A DNA stretch of 64,000 nt, from assembly GCA_023460935.1 (NCBI GenBank), contig JAEWOI010000035.1:1-64000 (forward strand), in the 5' to 3' direction. The position numbers and the translations under genes are program-made. The stretch comes from Actinomycetes bacterium. Its GTDB lineage: Bacteria; Actinomycetota; Actinomycetes; Propionibacteriales; Propionibacteriaceae. The notes under the pieces were generated by a model. The model had not been told where the DNA came from, did not search any database, and worked only from the letters and a program-made list of their open reading frames with translations. Within the stretch, counting starts at the first letter, position 1. Each line of letters opens with the position of its first letter. This document shows, in pieces, positions 17,315 to 26,805 of the stretch.

Positions 17315-18529
17315 TCAACCGGGACTTGTCGGGGCCCCCTTGACCAGCACGCGACGCAGCGTGACCCAGGCGAGCAGCACCAGGACCACCGGGCCGACCT
17401 GGACGCGGGTGGCCGCAGCCAACACGGTGGAGACCACCGGCAGCAGCCAGCAGGCCACCAGCACCTCCCGGTCACCGCGCCACCAGCCGTGGCGCAGGGC
17501 GTGCCGCGCCAGCCAGGCGATCGCGAACGCCAGCCAGACCAGGTCGTAGTCGTGCACGTGCGGGTTGGCCAGGAAGGTGGCAGCGATCAGCACCGGACCC
17601 CGCAGGTCGAGGGACTCGGTGCGTCGCCACACCACCCAGACCGCCACAGCGCCCGCCACGGCAACCACGGCGTGCAGCGCGTACGACCACTCGGTGCCGA
17701 GCCCGAGCAGCCGCAGCATCGCGAACACCGAGGGCATCTTCGTCCACGGCAGCGCCCCCGACTCGGTGGCCGCGCTGGCCAGCGGCAGGCTCGCCAGCCA
17801 CGCGGTCAGCACCCCTGGGCCCAGCACGAGCATGCTCACCCCGAGGGCGGCCAGGGCCGTGCCGGCCGCGGTGAGCATCGTCTTCCAGGCCCGTGCGGCG
17901 AGCAGCGCCACGGCGAACGCGACGGCCAGGTGCGGCTTCACGACCAGCAGGCCGAGCAGCACCCCCGACAGCACCGGACGCCGCTGCAGCGACAGCAGCG
18001 AGCCTCCGGCCAGCGCTGCGGTGAGCAGGCCGTTCTGGCCCTGCGCTGCGCAGACCCACAGCCCGGGGAACGCGGCCACCAGCCAGCCTGCGCCCGGCCG
18101 TCCGATCGCGCGGCGCAGCGTCGCCCACCAGCCGGCAGCGGTGGCCCCGACGAAGACCAGCAGGGCCAGCGCGTGCGGCAGCAGGGCCAGCGGGGCCACC
18201 AGCAGCAGGAACGGCGGCGGGTAGAACCACGGGAAGCCGAAGCCGGTGTAGGCGCCGAAGACCTCCTGCTGCACCGGCAGCAGCACAGCGAAGTTCCAGG
18301 CTTCGACAGCCCGCCCGGCCAGCGCGAGCCGGCCCGCGCTGTAGAAGGCGAGGAAGTCCGCACCAAGCACCTGCCCGCGGAAGTCGATGCCGTCGCGCAG
18401 CGTCAACCCGTAGCCGAGGCCGGCCAGCACGAACACGCCGAGGAAGATCCTGGGGTAGACCCGCAGCCGCTCGCCGTCCAGCCAGTGCGCCTTCGCGATC
18501 TCGCCCGTTGGCGTCCCGTCCGGCCCCAC
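17315..18529 (-). CDS. GT87-like (DUF2029) polytopic glycosyltransferase
   Basis: 404 residues with about 10-12 hydrophobic segments, beginning RIFLGVFVLAGLGYGLTLRDG. The periplasmic-loop pattern GADFLAFYSAGRLAL and the late motif NPHVHDYDLVWLAFA fit the DUF2029/GT87 family. Known members use polyprenol-phosphate-mannose to mannosylate envelope glycolipids or polysaccharides in actinobacteria. The GTG at 18529 has a weak -10-like CACAAT six bases upstream. It is oriented against the tyrA-cmk-der series, splitting it. Family good, acceptor unknown. Confidence 0.78.
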   Translation of the reverse strand: MGPDGTPTGEIAKAHWLDGERLRVYPRIFLGVFVLAGLGYGLTLRDGIDFRGQVLGADFLAFYSAGRLALAGRAVEAWNFAVLLPVQQEVFGAYTGFGFPWFYPPPFLLLVAPLALLPHALALLVFVGATAAGWWATLRRAIGRPGAGWLVAAFPGLWVCAAQGQNGLLTAALAGGSLLSLQRRPVLSGVLLGLLVVKPHLAVAFAVALLAARAWKTMLTAAGTALAALGVSMLVLGPGVLTAWLASLPLASAATESGALPWTKMPSVFAMLRLLGLGTEWSYALHAVVAVAGAVAVWVVWRRTESLDLRGPVLIAATFLANPHVHDYDLVWLAFAIAWLARHALRHGWWRGDREVLVACWLLPVVSTVLAAATRVQVGPVVLVLLAWVTLRRVLVKGAPTSPG

Positions 18530-18618
18530 CCGAGGATTGTGGCACCCGCGCGCGGGACCGGCCGTGCGGCGCGTGCAGTAACCTGATCAGTCGCGCAGCA
18601 GACTTTGAGGAGCCACCC

Positions 18619-19962
18619 ATGACCGAGACCGCAGAACTGGACGTGGTCAAGCCCGTCGTGGCCGTGGTGGGCCGGCCCAACGTCGGCAAGTCGATGCTGG
18701 TGAACCGGATCATCGGCCGCCGCGAGGCCGTCGTGCAGGACATCCCCGGCGTCACCCGCGACCGGGTGAGCTACGACGCGGAGTGGAACGGCCGTGAGTT
18801 CGTGATCGTCGACACCGGCGGCTGGGCGCCCGACGCCAAGGGCATGGCCGCCCAGATCGCGGAGCAGGCCGAGCTGGCGATCGCCGCAGCCGACGTGGTG
18901 CTGTTCGTCGTGGACGCCACCGTCGGCACCCAGGACGTGGACGAGGCGGTGGTGGAGGTGCTGCGCCGCAGCCGCAAGCCGGTGGTGCTGGCTGCGAACA
19001 AGGTGGACGACCTGCGCCAGGAGGCCGACGCCGCATCCATGTGGAACCTCGGGCTGGGCGAGCCGCACCCGGTCTCGGCGATGCACGGCCGCGGCACCGG
19101 CGACCTGCTGGACGCGTTGCTGCACGTGCTGCCCGACGCGCCGATGGCCGGCGACACCGAGGTCGGCGGCCCCCGCAGGGTGGCGATCGTCGGCCGTCCC
19201 AACGTCGGCAAGTCCTCGCTGCTGAACCAGGTGGCCAACTCCCGGCGCGCGGTGGTGGACGACGTCGCGGGCACGACGGTGGACCCGGTGGACGAGCTGG
19301 TCGAGGTGGGCGGGGTGGTCTACCGGTTCATCGACACCGCAGGCCTGCGCAGGCGGGTCAAGGAGGCCTCCGGTCACGAGTACTACGCCTCGCTGCGCAC
19401 GCAGAGCGCGATCGAGCGCGCCGAGGTGTGCGTCGTCGTGCTGGACGCGTCGGAGACGATCAGCGACCAGGACCTGCGGATCCTCACCATGGTCGAGGAG
19501 GCCGGCAAGGCGATGGTGATCGCCTACAACAAGTGGGACCTCACCGATGAGGAGCGTCGCCGCTACCTAGCCCGGGAGGTGGAGCAGGACATCCGCGCGT
19601 TCGCCTGGGCGCCCAGCGTGAACATCTCGGCCCTCACCGGACGCAACGTCGACCGGCTGAGCAAGGCGATCGAGGAGGCGCTGGAGGGCTGGGAGACCAG
19701 GGTCTCCACCGGCAAGTTGAACGCGTTCCTCGGCCGGCTGGCAGCGGCCCACCCGCACCCGGTGCGCGGGGGCAAGCAGCCGCGGATCCTGTTCGGCACC
19801 CAGGCCCACGCCTGCCCGCCCACCTTCGCGTTGTTCACCTCCGGGCAGTTCGACCCGCAGTACGTCCGTTTCGTCGAGCGTCGGCTGCGTGAGGACTTCG
19901 GCTTCCGCGGATCGCCGGTGAGCGTGCAGGTGCGGGCGAGGGAGAAGCGCAAGGACCGCTGA
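18619..19962 (+). CDS. der: ribosome-assembly GTPase Der (EngA)
   Basis: 447 residues. Two tandem GTPase domains, each with G1 GRPNVGKS (residues ~16-23 and ~193-200), DTGGW or DTAG G3 motifs and NKVD or NKWD G4 motifs, followed by the C-terminal KH-like domain (HPHPVRGGKQPRILF). It is needed for 50S ribosomal subunit maturation. The first G1 is followed by Met-Leu rather than the common Thr-Leu. ATG 18619 is chosen because of the ribosome-binding site TTGAGGAG eight bases upstream. Confidence 0.95.
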   Translation: MTETAELDVVKPVVAVVGRPNVGKSMLVNRIIGRREAVVQDIPGVTRDRVSYDAEWNGREFVIVDTGGWAPDAKGMAAQIAEQAELAIAAADVVLFVVDATVGTQDVDEAVVEVLRRSRKPVVLAANKVDDLRQEADAASMWNLGLGEPHPVSAMHGRGTGDLLDALLHVLPDAPMAGDTEVGGPRRVAIVGRPNVGKSSLLNQVANSRRAVVDDVAGTTVDPVDELVEVGGVVYRFIDTAGLRRRVKEASGHEYYASLRTQSAIERAEVCVVVLDASETISDQDLRILTMVEEAGKAMVIAYNKWDLTDEERRRYLAREVEQDIRAFAWAPSVNISALTGRNVDRLSKAIEEALEGWETRVSTGKLNAFLGRLAAAHPHPVRGGKQPRILFGTQAHACPPTFALFTSGQFDPQYVRFVERRLREDFGFRGSPVSVQVRAREKRKDR

Positions 19963-19971
19963 GCCGGCTGC

Positions 19972-21162
19972 TCAGAACCGCTGCGGTCCGGGCCCCTGCG
20001 GAGGCTGGGACGGCGGCGCAGGCGGCCAGCCGCCCTGGCCAGGCCCTGCCGACGGCGTCCCGTATGCACCCGGCGGCGTCCCGTACCCGCCGGGCTGGGG
20101 CCCGCCGTACGGGCCGCCGTGACCACCCGGCTGGGGCCCGTTGTACGGACCCGGCTGGGGGCTGTCCCACGGTCCTGGCTCCGGACCACCCCATGCGCCC
20201 GGCTGGGGGCCGCCGTACGGACCTTGCGGGTAGGCCGGGGCCTCGGAGCGCCGCACCTGGTCGACGTACATGTAGGTGGTGTAGGCGTAGATGAACGGCT
20301 GGGTGACCAGCTGGACGGCGAGTTGCACCACGATCAGCAGGAAGTAGGCCGGCCCGAGCATCGCGAGGGCAGCCATTGCCTGGCCGGGGTCGCTGGTGTT
20401 GAGGCCGGCCAGCCCGGGCGCCAGGGCGAACTGGCCGACGAGGCTGATCAGGTAGCCGATCGCGGTGACGGCGAGGCCGGCCACGAGGTAGTAGCCGAGG
20501 GTGCGCCAGAAGGCGCCGCGGGTGAGCTGCCAGGAGCGCTTGATGGCGTCGATGCCCCCGGCCTGCTCGATGGTGACCACCGGCACGATGTAGAGCAGCT
20601 TCACCTGCAGGAAGATCGCCACCGGGATCAGCGCCAGGATCAGCAGGAACAGCAGGCCGCCGAGCAGGGCAGCGCCGCCGCCGGAGCTGCCGTCCAGCGC
20701 GCCGGCGAAGGACAGCGCGAGGAAGAACACCAGCAGGTACACCGCCACCGCTGCAGCGGCGAAGATCAGGATCACCGCCGTCATCCGCGGCAGAAAGCCG
20801 GCCGTGCGGCGGAACAGGCCACCCACGTCGGGACGCTGGCCCTGGGCCACCTCGTAGGCGGCCAGGGTGCTCATCGACTGCGCCTTCAGCTGGGCCAGCA
20901 CCGTGGCCACAACGGCGAGCAGCAGCACCACGATGCCGACGATCACGCCGGCGGACAGGGCACGCGCACCGGAGCCGGCCGCCACCAGGGAGGAGACGAT
21001 CAGGGCGACCCCGGCGCCGATCAGCACGATCGCGACCAGGGACGGCAGCAGCGCCAGCAGCACGAAGAGGCCGAACCTGCGCTTCAGGGCCTCGAACGAG
21101 GCGGCGAACAGCCCGGAAACGTCCAGCGGTCCGGGACGGAGCATGGGAGTAGGTGCGAGCAC
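19972..21162 (-). CDS. multi-pass membrane protein with Gly/Pro-rich tail
   Basis: 396 residues. Six or more long hydrophobic segments fill residues ~20-300, with an IDAIKRSWQLTRGAFWRTLG stretch typical of the glycerophosphoryl-diester-phosphodiesterase membrane-domain / DUF7544-like group. The last ~95 residues are a disordered tail built on YGGPQPG-like repeats. No catalytic residues are apparent; the function is unknown. GTG 21162 is chosen because TACGCT (complement of 21169-21174) ends six bases before it, a leaderless start; ATG 21144 is the alternative. Confidence 0.72.
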   Translation of the reverse strand: MLAPTPMLRPGPLDVSGLFAASFEALKRRFGLFVLLALLPSLVAIVLIGAGVALIVSSLVAAGSGARALSAGVIVGIVVLLLAVVATVLAQLKAQSMSTLAAYEVAQGQRPDVGGLFRRTAGFLPRMTAVILIFAAAAVAVYLLVFFLALSFAGALDGSSGGGAALLGGLLFLLILALIPVAIFLQVKLLYIVPVVTIEQAGGIDAIKRSWQLTRGAFWRTLGYYLVAGLAVTAIGYLISLVGQFALAPGLAGLNTSDPGQAMAALAMLGPAYFLLIVVQLAVQLVTQPFIYAYTTYMYVDQVRRSEAPAYPQGPYGGPQPGAWGGPEPGPWDSPQPGPYNGPQPGGHGGPYGGPQPGGYGTPPGAYGTPSAGPGQGGWPPAPPSQPPQGPGPQRF

Positions 21163-21315
21163 GGGTCGAGCGTATTCCGGCTGCCGGGTGCGCGGTGGGA
21201 AAGCCGTGCGGACGCGCCGCCCCACCATTGGCCTGACCAATCTGGCCGGAATCGGCCAACCAGCGTCCCGGCTCGGGGAGAATGCAGAGCAAGCGACGAG
21301 CCGAGAGGAACACCA

Positions 21316-23448
21316 ATGACGGTGACCATCGCAGGACTGCAGGTCGACGAGCACCTGGCGGCCTTCGTGGCCGAGGAGCTGCTGCCCGGGCTGGGCATCG
21401 AGCCCGGCGACTGGTGGCAGGGGCTGGCTGGGCTGCAGGAGCGGTTCGAGGGCCCGCTGCGCAGCCTGCTGGCGAGGCGAGACGAGCTGCAGGCCGCGCT
21501 GGACGGCTGGCACGGCGAGCACGGCGCGTCCGACCCGGCAGCCTACGAGTCGTTCCTCACCGAGCTGGGCTACCTGGCGCCCGTGCCGCAGGGGGTGCGG
21601 GTTGCGGTGGCCGGCGTTGACCCGGAGATCGCGGCCGTGGCCGGCCCGCAGCTGGTGGTGCCCTCGACCGTGCCGCGGTACGCGCTGAACGCAGCCAACG
21701 CGCGCTGGGGTTCGCTGTTCGACGCCCTCTACGGCACCGACGTGCTGCCGCTGGACCACGAGCTCGAGCCCGGCTACGACGAGCGCAGGGGCGCGCAGGT
21801 GATCGCAGCGGCGGACGAACTCCTCGACGAGCTCTTCCCGCTGGCCGGGGCGCGTCATGCCGACGTGACCGGCTACACCGTGCGGGACGGTGCCCTGGTG
21901 GCGTCCACCCCGGCGGGGGAGACGGGGCTGGCCGATGCTAGCCAGTTCGCGGGTCACGCCGAAGCAGCGGTCCTGCTGGTGCGCCACGGGCTGCACGTCG
22001 AGCTGCGGATCGACCGGGACCACCCGGTGGGCCGCGGCCACCACGCCGGGGTGGCCGACGTGCTGCTGGAGGCCGCGGTCACCACGATCGTCGACCTCGA
22101 GGACTCGGTGGCCACCGTCGACGGCGAGGACAAGGCGGCCGCCTATCGCACCTGGCTCGGGCTGATGACCGGTGCGCTGAGCGCGACGTTCGACAAGGGT
22201 GGGCGCACGGTCGTCCGCTCCCAGCACGGCGACCGGCACTACACGGCACCCGACGGCAGCGGCCTGGAGCTGCCGGGCAGGTCGCTGCTCCTGGTCCGCA
22301 CGGTCGGCCACCACATGTGGACCGACGCCGTCCGCACTGCCGCGGGCGCGGAGGTGGCCGAGGGCGTGCTGGACGCGCTGGTGGCGGCCACCGCCGCCCT
22401 GCACGACCTGCGCGGCCTGGGCCGCGTGCGCAACTCGCGCGCAGGCAGCATCTACTTGGTCAAGCCAAAGCAGCACGGGCCGGACGAGGTGGCGCTGACC
22501 GTCGAGCTGTTCGGGGCCGTTGAGGAGGTCCTCGGGCTCGGGGCGGGCACGATGAAGGTCGGGATCATGGACGAGGAGAAGCGCACGTCGCTGAACCTCG
22601 AAGCGTGCATCGCCGCCGCGGCCAGGCGGGTGATCTTCATCAACACTGGCTTCCTCGACCGCACCGGTGACGAGATCCACTCCGACTTCGCCGCCGGGCC
22701 GATGATCCGCAAGACCGACATGAAGTCGGCCACCTGGATGACCGCGTACGAGGACCGCAACGTCGATGTGGCGCTGGCAATGGGGTTCACCGGGCAGGCG
22801 CAGGTGGGCAAGGGGATGTGGGCCAAGCCGGCGGCGATGGCCGACATGGTGGACCAGAAGATCGTGCACCCGCTGGCCGGGGCGAACTGCGCGTGGGTGC
22901 CCTCGCCGACCGCTGCGACCCTGCACGCGCTGCACTACCTGCGGGTGGACGTGGCCGGGCGGCAGCGCGAGCTGGCCGGGCGGACGACGGACCGGCGGCT
23001 GCTGCTGCACGTGCCGGTGCTGGGGGAGCGGCCCTCGCCGGCGCAGGTGGAGCATGAACTGCGCACCAACGCGCAGTCAATCCTGGGCTACGTGGTGCGT
23101 TGGGTTGGGCTGGGCATCGGGTGCTCGACGGTGCCGGACCTGGAGGGGGTCGGGCTGATGGAGGACCGGGCGACCCTGCGGATCTCCAGCCAGCACATCG
23201 CCAACTGGCTGCACCACGGCATCGTGGACGAGGGCCAGGTGCTGGGGGTGTTCGCCGAGATGGCGGCCTTGGTCGACCGGCAGAACGCCGGTGAGCCGGG
23301 CTACCGTCCGATGGCCGACGACCTGACCGCGAGCGAACCGTTCCAGGCCGCGCTCGAACTCGTCTTCACCGGCCGCACCGAACCCAACGGCTACACCGAG
23401 CGCGCCCTCACCAAGTGGCGCCGCCTGGCGAAGTCCAACGCTGGCTGA
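21316..23448 (+). CDS. glcB: malate synthase G
   Basis: 710 residues, close to the family length. Condenses glyoxylate with acetyl-CoA to malate. Recognised by the N-terminal TIM-barrel pieces (ALNAANARWGSLFDALYGTD), the insertion domain, VDLEDSVATVDGEDKAAAY, and GTMKVGIMDEEKRTSLNLEA; the C-terminal cap contains QHIANWLHHGIV. ATG 21316 follows a good ribosome-binding site, GAGAGGAA. No isocitrate lyase lies in the window. The last codons, SNAG-stop, run into the first degenerate unit of the tandem repeat array that follows. Confidence 0.95.
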   Translation: MTVTIAGLQVDEHLAAFVAEELLPGLGIEPGDWWQGLAGLQERFEGPLRSLLARRDELQAALDGWHGEHGASDPAAYESFLTELGYLAPVPQGVRVAVAGVDPEIAAVAGPQLVVPSTVPRYALNAANARWGSLFDALYGTDVLPLDHELEPGYDERRGAQVIAAADELLDELFPLAGARHADVTGYTVRDGALVASTPAGETGLADASQFAGHAEAAVLLVRHGLHVELRIDRDHPVGRGHHAGVADVLLEAAVTTIVDLEDSVATVDGEDKAAAYRTWLGLMTGALSATFDKGGRTVVRSQHGDRHYTAPDGSGLELPGRSLLLVRTVGHHMWTDAVRTAAGAEVAEGVLDALVAATAALHDLRGLGRVRNSRAGSIYLVKPKQHGPDEVALTVELFGAVEEVLGLGAGTMKVGIMDEEKRTSLNLEACIAAAARRVIFINTGFLDRTGDEIHSDFAAGPMIRKTDMKSATWMTAYEDRNVDVALAMGFTGQAQVGKGMWAKPAAMADMVDQKIVHPLAGANCAWVPSPTAATLHALHYLRVDVAGRQRELAGRTTDRRLLLHVPVLGERPSPAQVEHELRTNAQSILGYVVRWVGLGIGCSTVPDLEGVGLMEDRATLRISSQHIANWLHHGIVDEGQVLGVFAEMAALVDRQNAGEPGYRPMADDLTASEPFQAALELVFTGRTEPNGYTERALTKWRRLAKSNAG

Positions 23449-23826
23449 GCTTGTCGTTGGTTGAGCTTGTCGAAACCAGCCCTGCCGCTGGTTGAGCTTG
23501 TCGAAACCGCCCTGTCGCTGGTTGAGCCTGTCGAAACCAGCCTGTCGAACCCGCCCAGCGCCGGTTGAGCCTGTCGAAACCGCCCTGTCGCCGGTTGAGC
23601 CTGTCGAAACCAGCCCAGCGCTGGTTGAGCTTGTCGAACCCGCCCAGCGCTGGTTGAGCTTGTCGAACCCGCCCAGCGCTGGTTGAGCTTGTCGAACCCG
23701 CCCAGCGCTGGTTGAGCTTGTCGAACCCGCCCAGCGCTGGTTGAGCTTGTCGAAACCAGCCCAGCGCTGGTTGAGCTTGTCGAACCCGCCCAGCGCTGGT
23801 TGAGCTTGTCGAAACCCAGCCCGCCG
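23443..23826. repeat. tandem array of 12 GGTTGAGCTTGTCGAA units
   Basis: Units with the core TTGAGC(C/T)TGTCGAA begin at 23461, 23492, 23522, 23565, 23595, 23625, 23654, 23683, 23712, 23741, 23771 and 23800, so the period is 29-31 bases with one 43-base step. A degenerate unit at 23443 overlaps the glcB stop. Linkers are of a few kinds (CCCGCCCAGCGCT, ACCAGCCCAGCGCT, ACCGCCCTGTCGCT); the middle-right units are nearly identical, pointing to recent expansion. The array fills the whole gap between two convergent genes. It is not a CRISPR: the linkers are shared, not unique spacers. Confidence 0.92.
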
Positions 23827-24303
23827 TCACTCGACCGTGCGCGGCACCCGTCCGAACAGCTTGAGCACGGCGCACATGGCCTTGTGGGCGCCGTCCGCCG
23901 TGGGGTCGAACATGAGCGGGCAGCCACCGTCGATGACGCGGACGCCGTGCTCGCGGCCGTAGGCGGTGGCCTCGGGGGAGACGCTGCCGGCGTCGACGGA
24001 GCGGTGCATCCAGACCTGGTTGACGCCGAGGTCGACGGCCTCCTTCATGGTCTCCATGGCGTGGGTGGGTGCGGTGCCGATGACGACGGCCTCCACGCCG
24101 CCGGGAATGGCGGCCAGGTTCGGGTAGGCCGGCTTGCCGCCGAGCTCGGTGGCGTTGGGGTTGACCGGGAACACCTCGTAGCCGCGCTCGACGAGGCGGT
24201 CGTAGACGACGTTGCTGCCGTGGCTGCCGGGGGTGCGGGACACCCCGGTGACGGCGATCCGTTTGTAGGCGAGGAAGTCGGTAGCGGCTTCGGCGATCTT
24301 CAT
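23827..24303 (-). CDS. CoA-binding domain protein
   Basis: 158 residues, a single Rossmann-like CoA_binding domain of the YccU type: RIAVTGVSRTPGSHGSNVVY near the N-terminus, VFPVNPNATELGGKPAYPNL and VWMHRSVDAGSVSPEA follow. The precise role is unknown in this family. ATG 24303 is chosen because GAGGG lies about five bases upstream and the protein starts cleanly at MKIAEAATDFLAYKRIAVTG. Its stop codon touches the right end of the tandem array. Confidence 0.8.
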   Translation of the reverse strand: MKIAEAATDFLAYKRIAVTGVSRTPGSHGSNVVYDRLVERGYEVFPVNPNATELGGKPAYPNLAAIPGGVEAVVIGTAPTHAMETMKEAVDLGVNQVWMHRSVDAGSVSPEATAYGREHGVRVIDGGCPLMFDPTADGAHKAMCAVLKLFGRVPRTVE

Positions 24304-24532
24304 TGGGCCCTCTTCCATCCGGGAACGCGACGTTGCGCGTCGGCAGAGCTGCGTGGGGTGGCAGGACCACGCCGGATCGCTCCGACCGACCAATTCAGGC
24401 TAGACCCGGCGTGCCCGCGCGCAGGCGGCTTTCGGCAGACTCCTCCACGGCGCCAAGTCGCGCCGATGTGAGCGCAGCCCTCTCGATCTAGTACAGTGAC
24501 CAGCCGGACCGGAGGTCCGCACAACTGAACAA

Positions 24533-24609
<77 letters not shown>

Positions 24610-24645
24610 TTTAATTGCCTTGTGGGAGGCACATTGGCTGTCTCA

Positions 24646-24699
24646 GCCTAGGCCGCGTGGAACATACGTGGAACATGAACCACTCGGCACGGCCTAGGC
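24646..24699. promoter_or_regulatory. left-end recombinase arm sites
   Basis: CGTGGAACATACGTGGAACA at 24656-24675 is two GTGGAACA copies 11 bases apart and is repeated exactly at 41910-41929 near the other end. Palindromes GCCTAGGC flank it at 24646-24653 and 24692-24699 and occur again at 41966-41973. Such paired sites fit arm-type integrase or excisionase binding. No gene is visible in 24610-24747. Confidence 0.6.
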
Positions 24700-24747
24700 A
24701 CTGACGCCAGCGCGGCGACCTGGCTGCTCGTGAACGCTCTAGTTCAT

Positions 24748-26805
24748 CTAGTCGCCCCACTCGGGTGGCCGCCACCCAGTCAGATAACGGTCGGCCAGCG
24801 AGATGACCTCCTGCAGTTCGGGGTCCTCGGTGCCGCGCAACCCCTCGATCGCCTTCTTCACGCCATCCTCACCACCGAAGATGTCGACCAGCACGTCCCA
24901 GTGCAAGCGGGTGGTTCGATGGACGGCCCTGCTACCTACGCTCTGGCTTCGAACGACGCTGCGACCGTCAAGAAGCACCGCCGCCGCCAGAGCCGTAGCT
25001 GATGCGTCGACCTGCACCACGCGCCCATCAACGAAGAACTTCGGAGTGAGAAGCAGATGCAAGAGGTTCTTCTCCTGTACGAGCGAGTCGGGTGTTGCAG
25101 CTTCGAGTTCCGCAAGCAGATCACGCTCGAGATCCGCGGCTGCCGCTTCCGTGACCAGCTTGTGTCCGGTTCCTTCCCGATGACCAACCATGCTGACCAA
25201 CTCGAGCCTCGATGAGAGGGACGGCACTGCTGCAAGGATGCTCTCTACCGCCTGCAGTACCGCTTCTGGCGACTCCAGTTGACGAAGCAGTCGCAACACC
25301 ACGCGAGTCACGACCAAGCGCGTTCCTCCAAACGACAGCATCCCTTGTGGCCGTTCGGGCAGGCTCGGCAGGAGGTTAAGCAGAACCCTCGCTGCAGGGA
25401 CGACCGCCCCCAGCGGGTACTCGCCCTCAAATGCCTCTAGGGCCGCGATGACATCCTGTAGTGCGTCGAGATCGTAGCTTCGGAGAAGCTCCGCAAGAAC
25501 AGCTTCATCGTCGAGCACCCTGTACGCCTGCTCAGCAAGACCAAATGCCACCAACGCCTCATTTGCCACCAGCTCCAGGTACGCGGCGAGGACGTCGGGA
25601 TGGGCGACACGGCGATTCTTGAGCCATGTCTTCATCCAGTCGGATCCATAGCTGTTGTTTTCGATGTGACGTTGAGCGGCCGGGAACACCCGGCGAATCA
25701 AGGAGCGCACGAGCTCGCTACGTGAGCCGCTAGTCTCCACAAGCTGGTCAACCTGTTGTTTGAGATGAGGGCTCTCGTATCGAGAATCCCATCCGGAGGG
25801 CGTAGTGAGGCCCTCCCGAGCGCTGATCAGCGCTTGGAACACATCGGGTAGGAAGATGCGTATTGCCTCCAGTGCGAACACATCTACGAGCTCGACCTGG
25901 CCACCCAGCACACGCACCTTCGATCGGACAGCCGCGGCATAGCGCTTAACGTCTCGCATGGTGCCCACCAGGGGTCGCACGACTTCCATCAAGACATCCG
26001 GCCAGGCATCTTGGTTGAAGCGCACGTCAAGGTCGTTGAGCCCGGCGTCAAGCGCCTCAACGAGCTGCCGGAGCAGGACCGGGTCCGGTACGGCGGGGAC
26101 GCTGATCCCAAGCTGGACGATCTTCTCGAGGTACGACCGCCCGTCGAAGCCTGACTGACTTAGTGCTTCCTCCACCCGCTCTCGATCGAACGCCAGCACG
26201 TAGATCAGATTGGGGAAGCTAGCCGTCAACCGGACGAGCTTGAAGATGTCGCGGATCTCACGGGACTCGAGCCGGTCGATGTCATCGATCACGATGACGA
26301 TAGGCGCCTCTAGTTCGCCCAACTTCTTGGCGAGCTTGTCCCGCTGTGCGCTGACACTGCCCTTGCGCTTCTGTTGCAGTTCGTTGATTACGCTCGCAGC
26401 TCCTCGAAACCGAGCGAACCAAGCACCCAAGACGGGGATCGCCTCAACTGGGCTGAGCAGCGCGCTGTAGTCGTCGATGGCCTCAGCGATCTGGCTGAGG
26501 CGGCCAGCCCTGAGTTTCAACTGCGCTGAGAGCTCACGAAAGAATGCATCGACAAGTTCGTCCGTGCCCGAAAAGAGCCAAGGGTTGAAGTCGATGACGG
26601 GGACGGGCGGTTCAGCTTGGAGCGCTTCGCGCACCATGTTCACTATGGAGGTCTTGCCCGACCCCCATGGACCGACGATGCCCACAACATAGCCCTCAGA
26701 TGCGTCGACATCACGGATATCCTCCGCCAAGCTCTGCGCGCCCTTCAACCTCTGCAGGCGGTCATCGGCACCTAGTTTGATTGGGTTGTCGCCACTCAAT
26801 GCCAT
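24748..26805 (-). CDS. KAP-family P-loop NTPase
   Basis: 685 residues. Walker A GPWGSGKT is at residues 45-52 and Walker B IVIDDIDR at 171-178, with the KAP pattern DFNPWLFSG after the P-loop. A long helical C-terminal half (residues ~330-685) has no recognised domain. KAP NTPases are often found in mobile elements and defence islands, where they act as sensors or switches; function here is inferred only. ATG 26805 is chosen because GATAAT (complement of 26812-26817) ends six bases upstream, a leaderless start. It is the first gene inside attL and its codon use is less GC-biased than in the core genome. Confidence 0.82.
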   Translation of the reverse strand: MALSGDNPIKLGADDRLQRLKGAQSLAEDIRDVDASEGYVVGIVGPWGSGKTSIVNMVREALQAEPPVPVIDFNPWLFSGTDELVDAFFRELSAQLKLRAGRLSQIAEAIDDYSALLSPVEAIPVLGAWFARFRGAASVINELQQKRKGSVSAQRDKLAKKLGELEAPIVIVIDDIDRLESREIRDIFKLVRLTASFPNLIYVLAFDRERVEEALSQSGFDGRSYLEKIVQLGISVPAVPDPVLLRQLVEALDAGLNDLDVRFNQDAWPDVLMEVVRPLVGTMRDVKRYAAAVRSKVRVLGGQVELVDVFALEAIRIFLPDVFQALISAREGLTTPSGWDSRYESPHLKQQVDQLVETSGSRSELVRSLIRRVFPAAQRHIENNSYGSDWMKTWLKNRRVAHPDVLAAYLELVANEALVAFGLAEQAYRVLDDEAVLAELLRSYDLDALQDVIAALEAFEGEYPLGAVVPAARVLLNLLPSLPERPQGMLSFGGTRLVVTRVVLRLLRQLESPEAVLQAVESILAAVPSLSSRLELVSMVGHREGTGHKLVTEAAAADLERDLLAELEAATPDSLVQEKNLLHLLLTPKFFVDGRVVQVDASATALAAAVLLDGRSVVRSQSVGSRAVHRTTRLHWDVLVDIFGGEDGVKKAIEGLRGTEDPELQEVISLADRYLTGWRPPEWGD

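Noticed and set aside
19972..23055. One 1027-residue minus-strand protein spanning the membrane gene and glcB
   Set aside because: The part opposite malate synthase is an Arg/His/Gln-rich shadow of high-GC coding DNA; only the first ~390 codons from 21162 encode a plausible membrane protein.
23443..23826. CRISPR array
   Set aside because: The period is short and the sequences between cores are the same few linkers repeated, not unique spacers; there are no cas genes.
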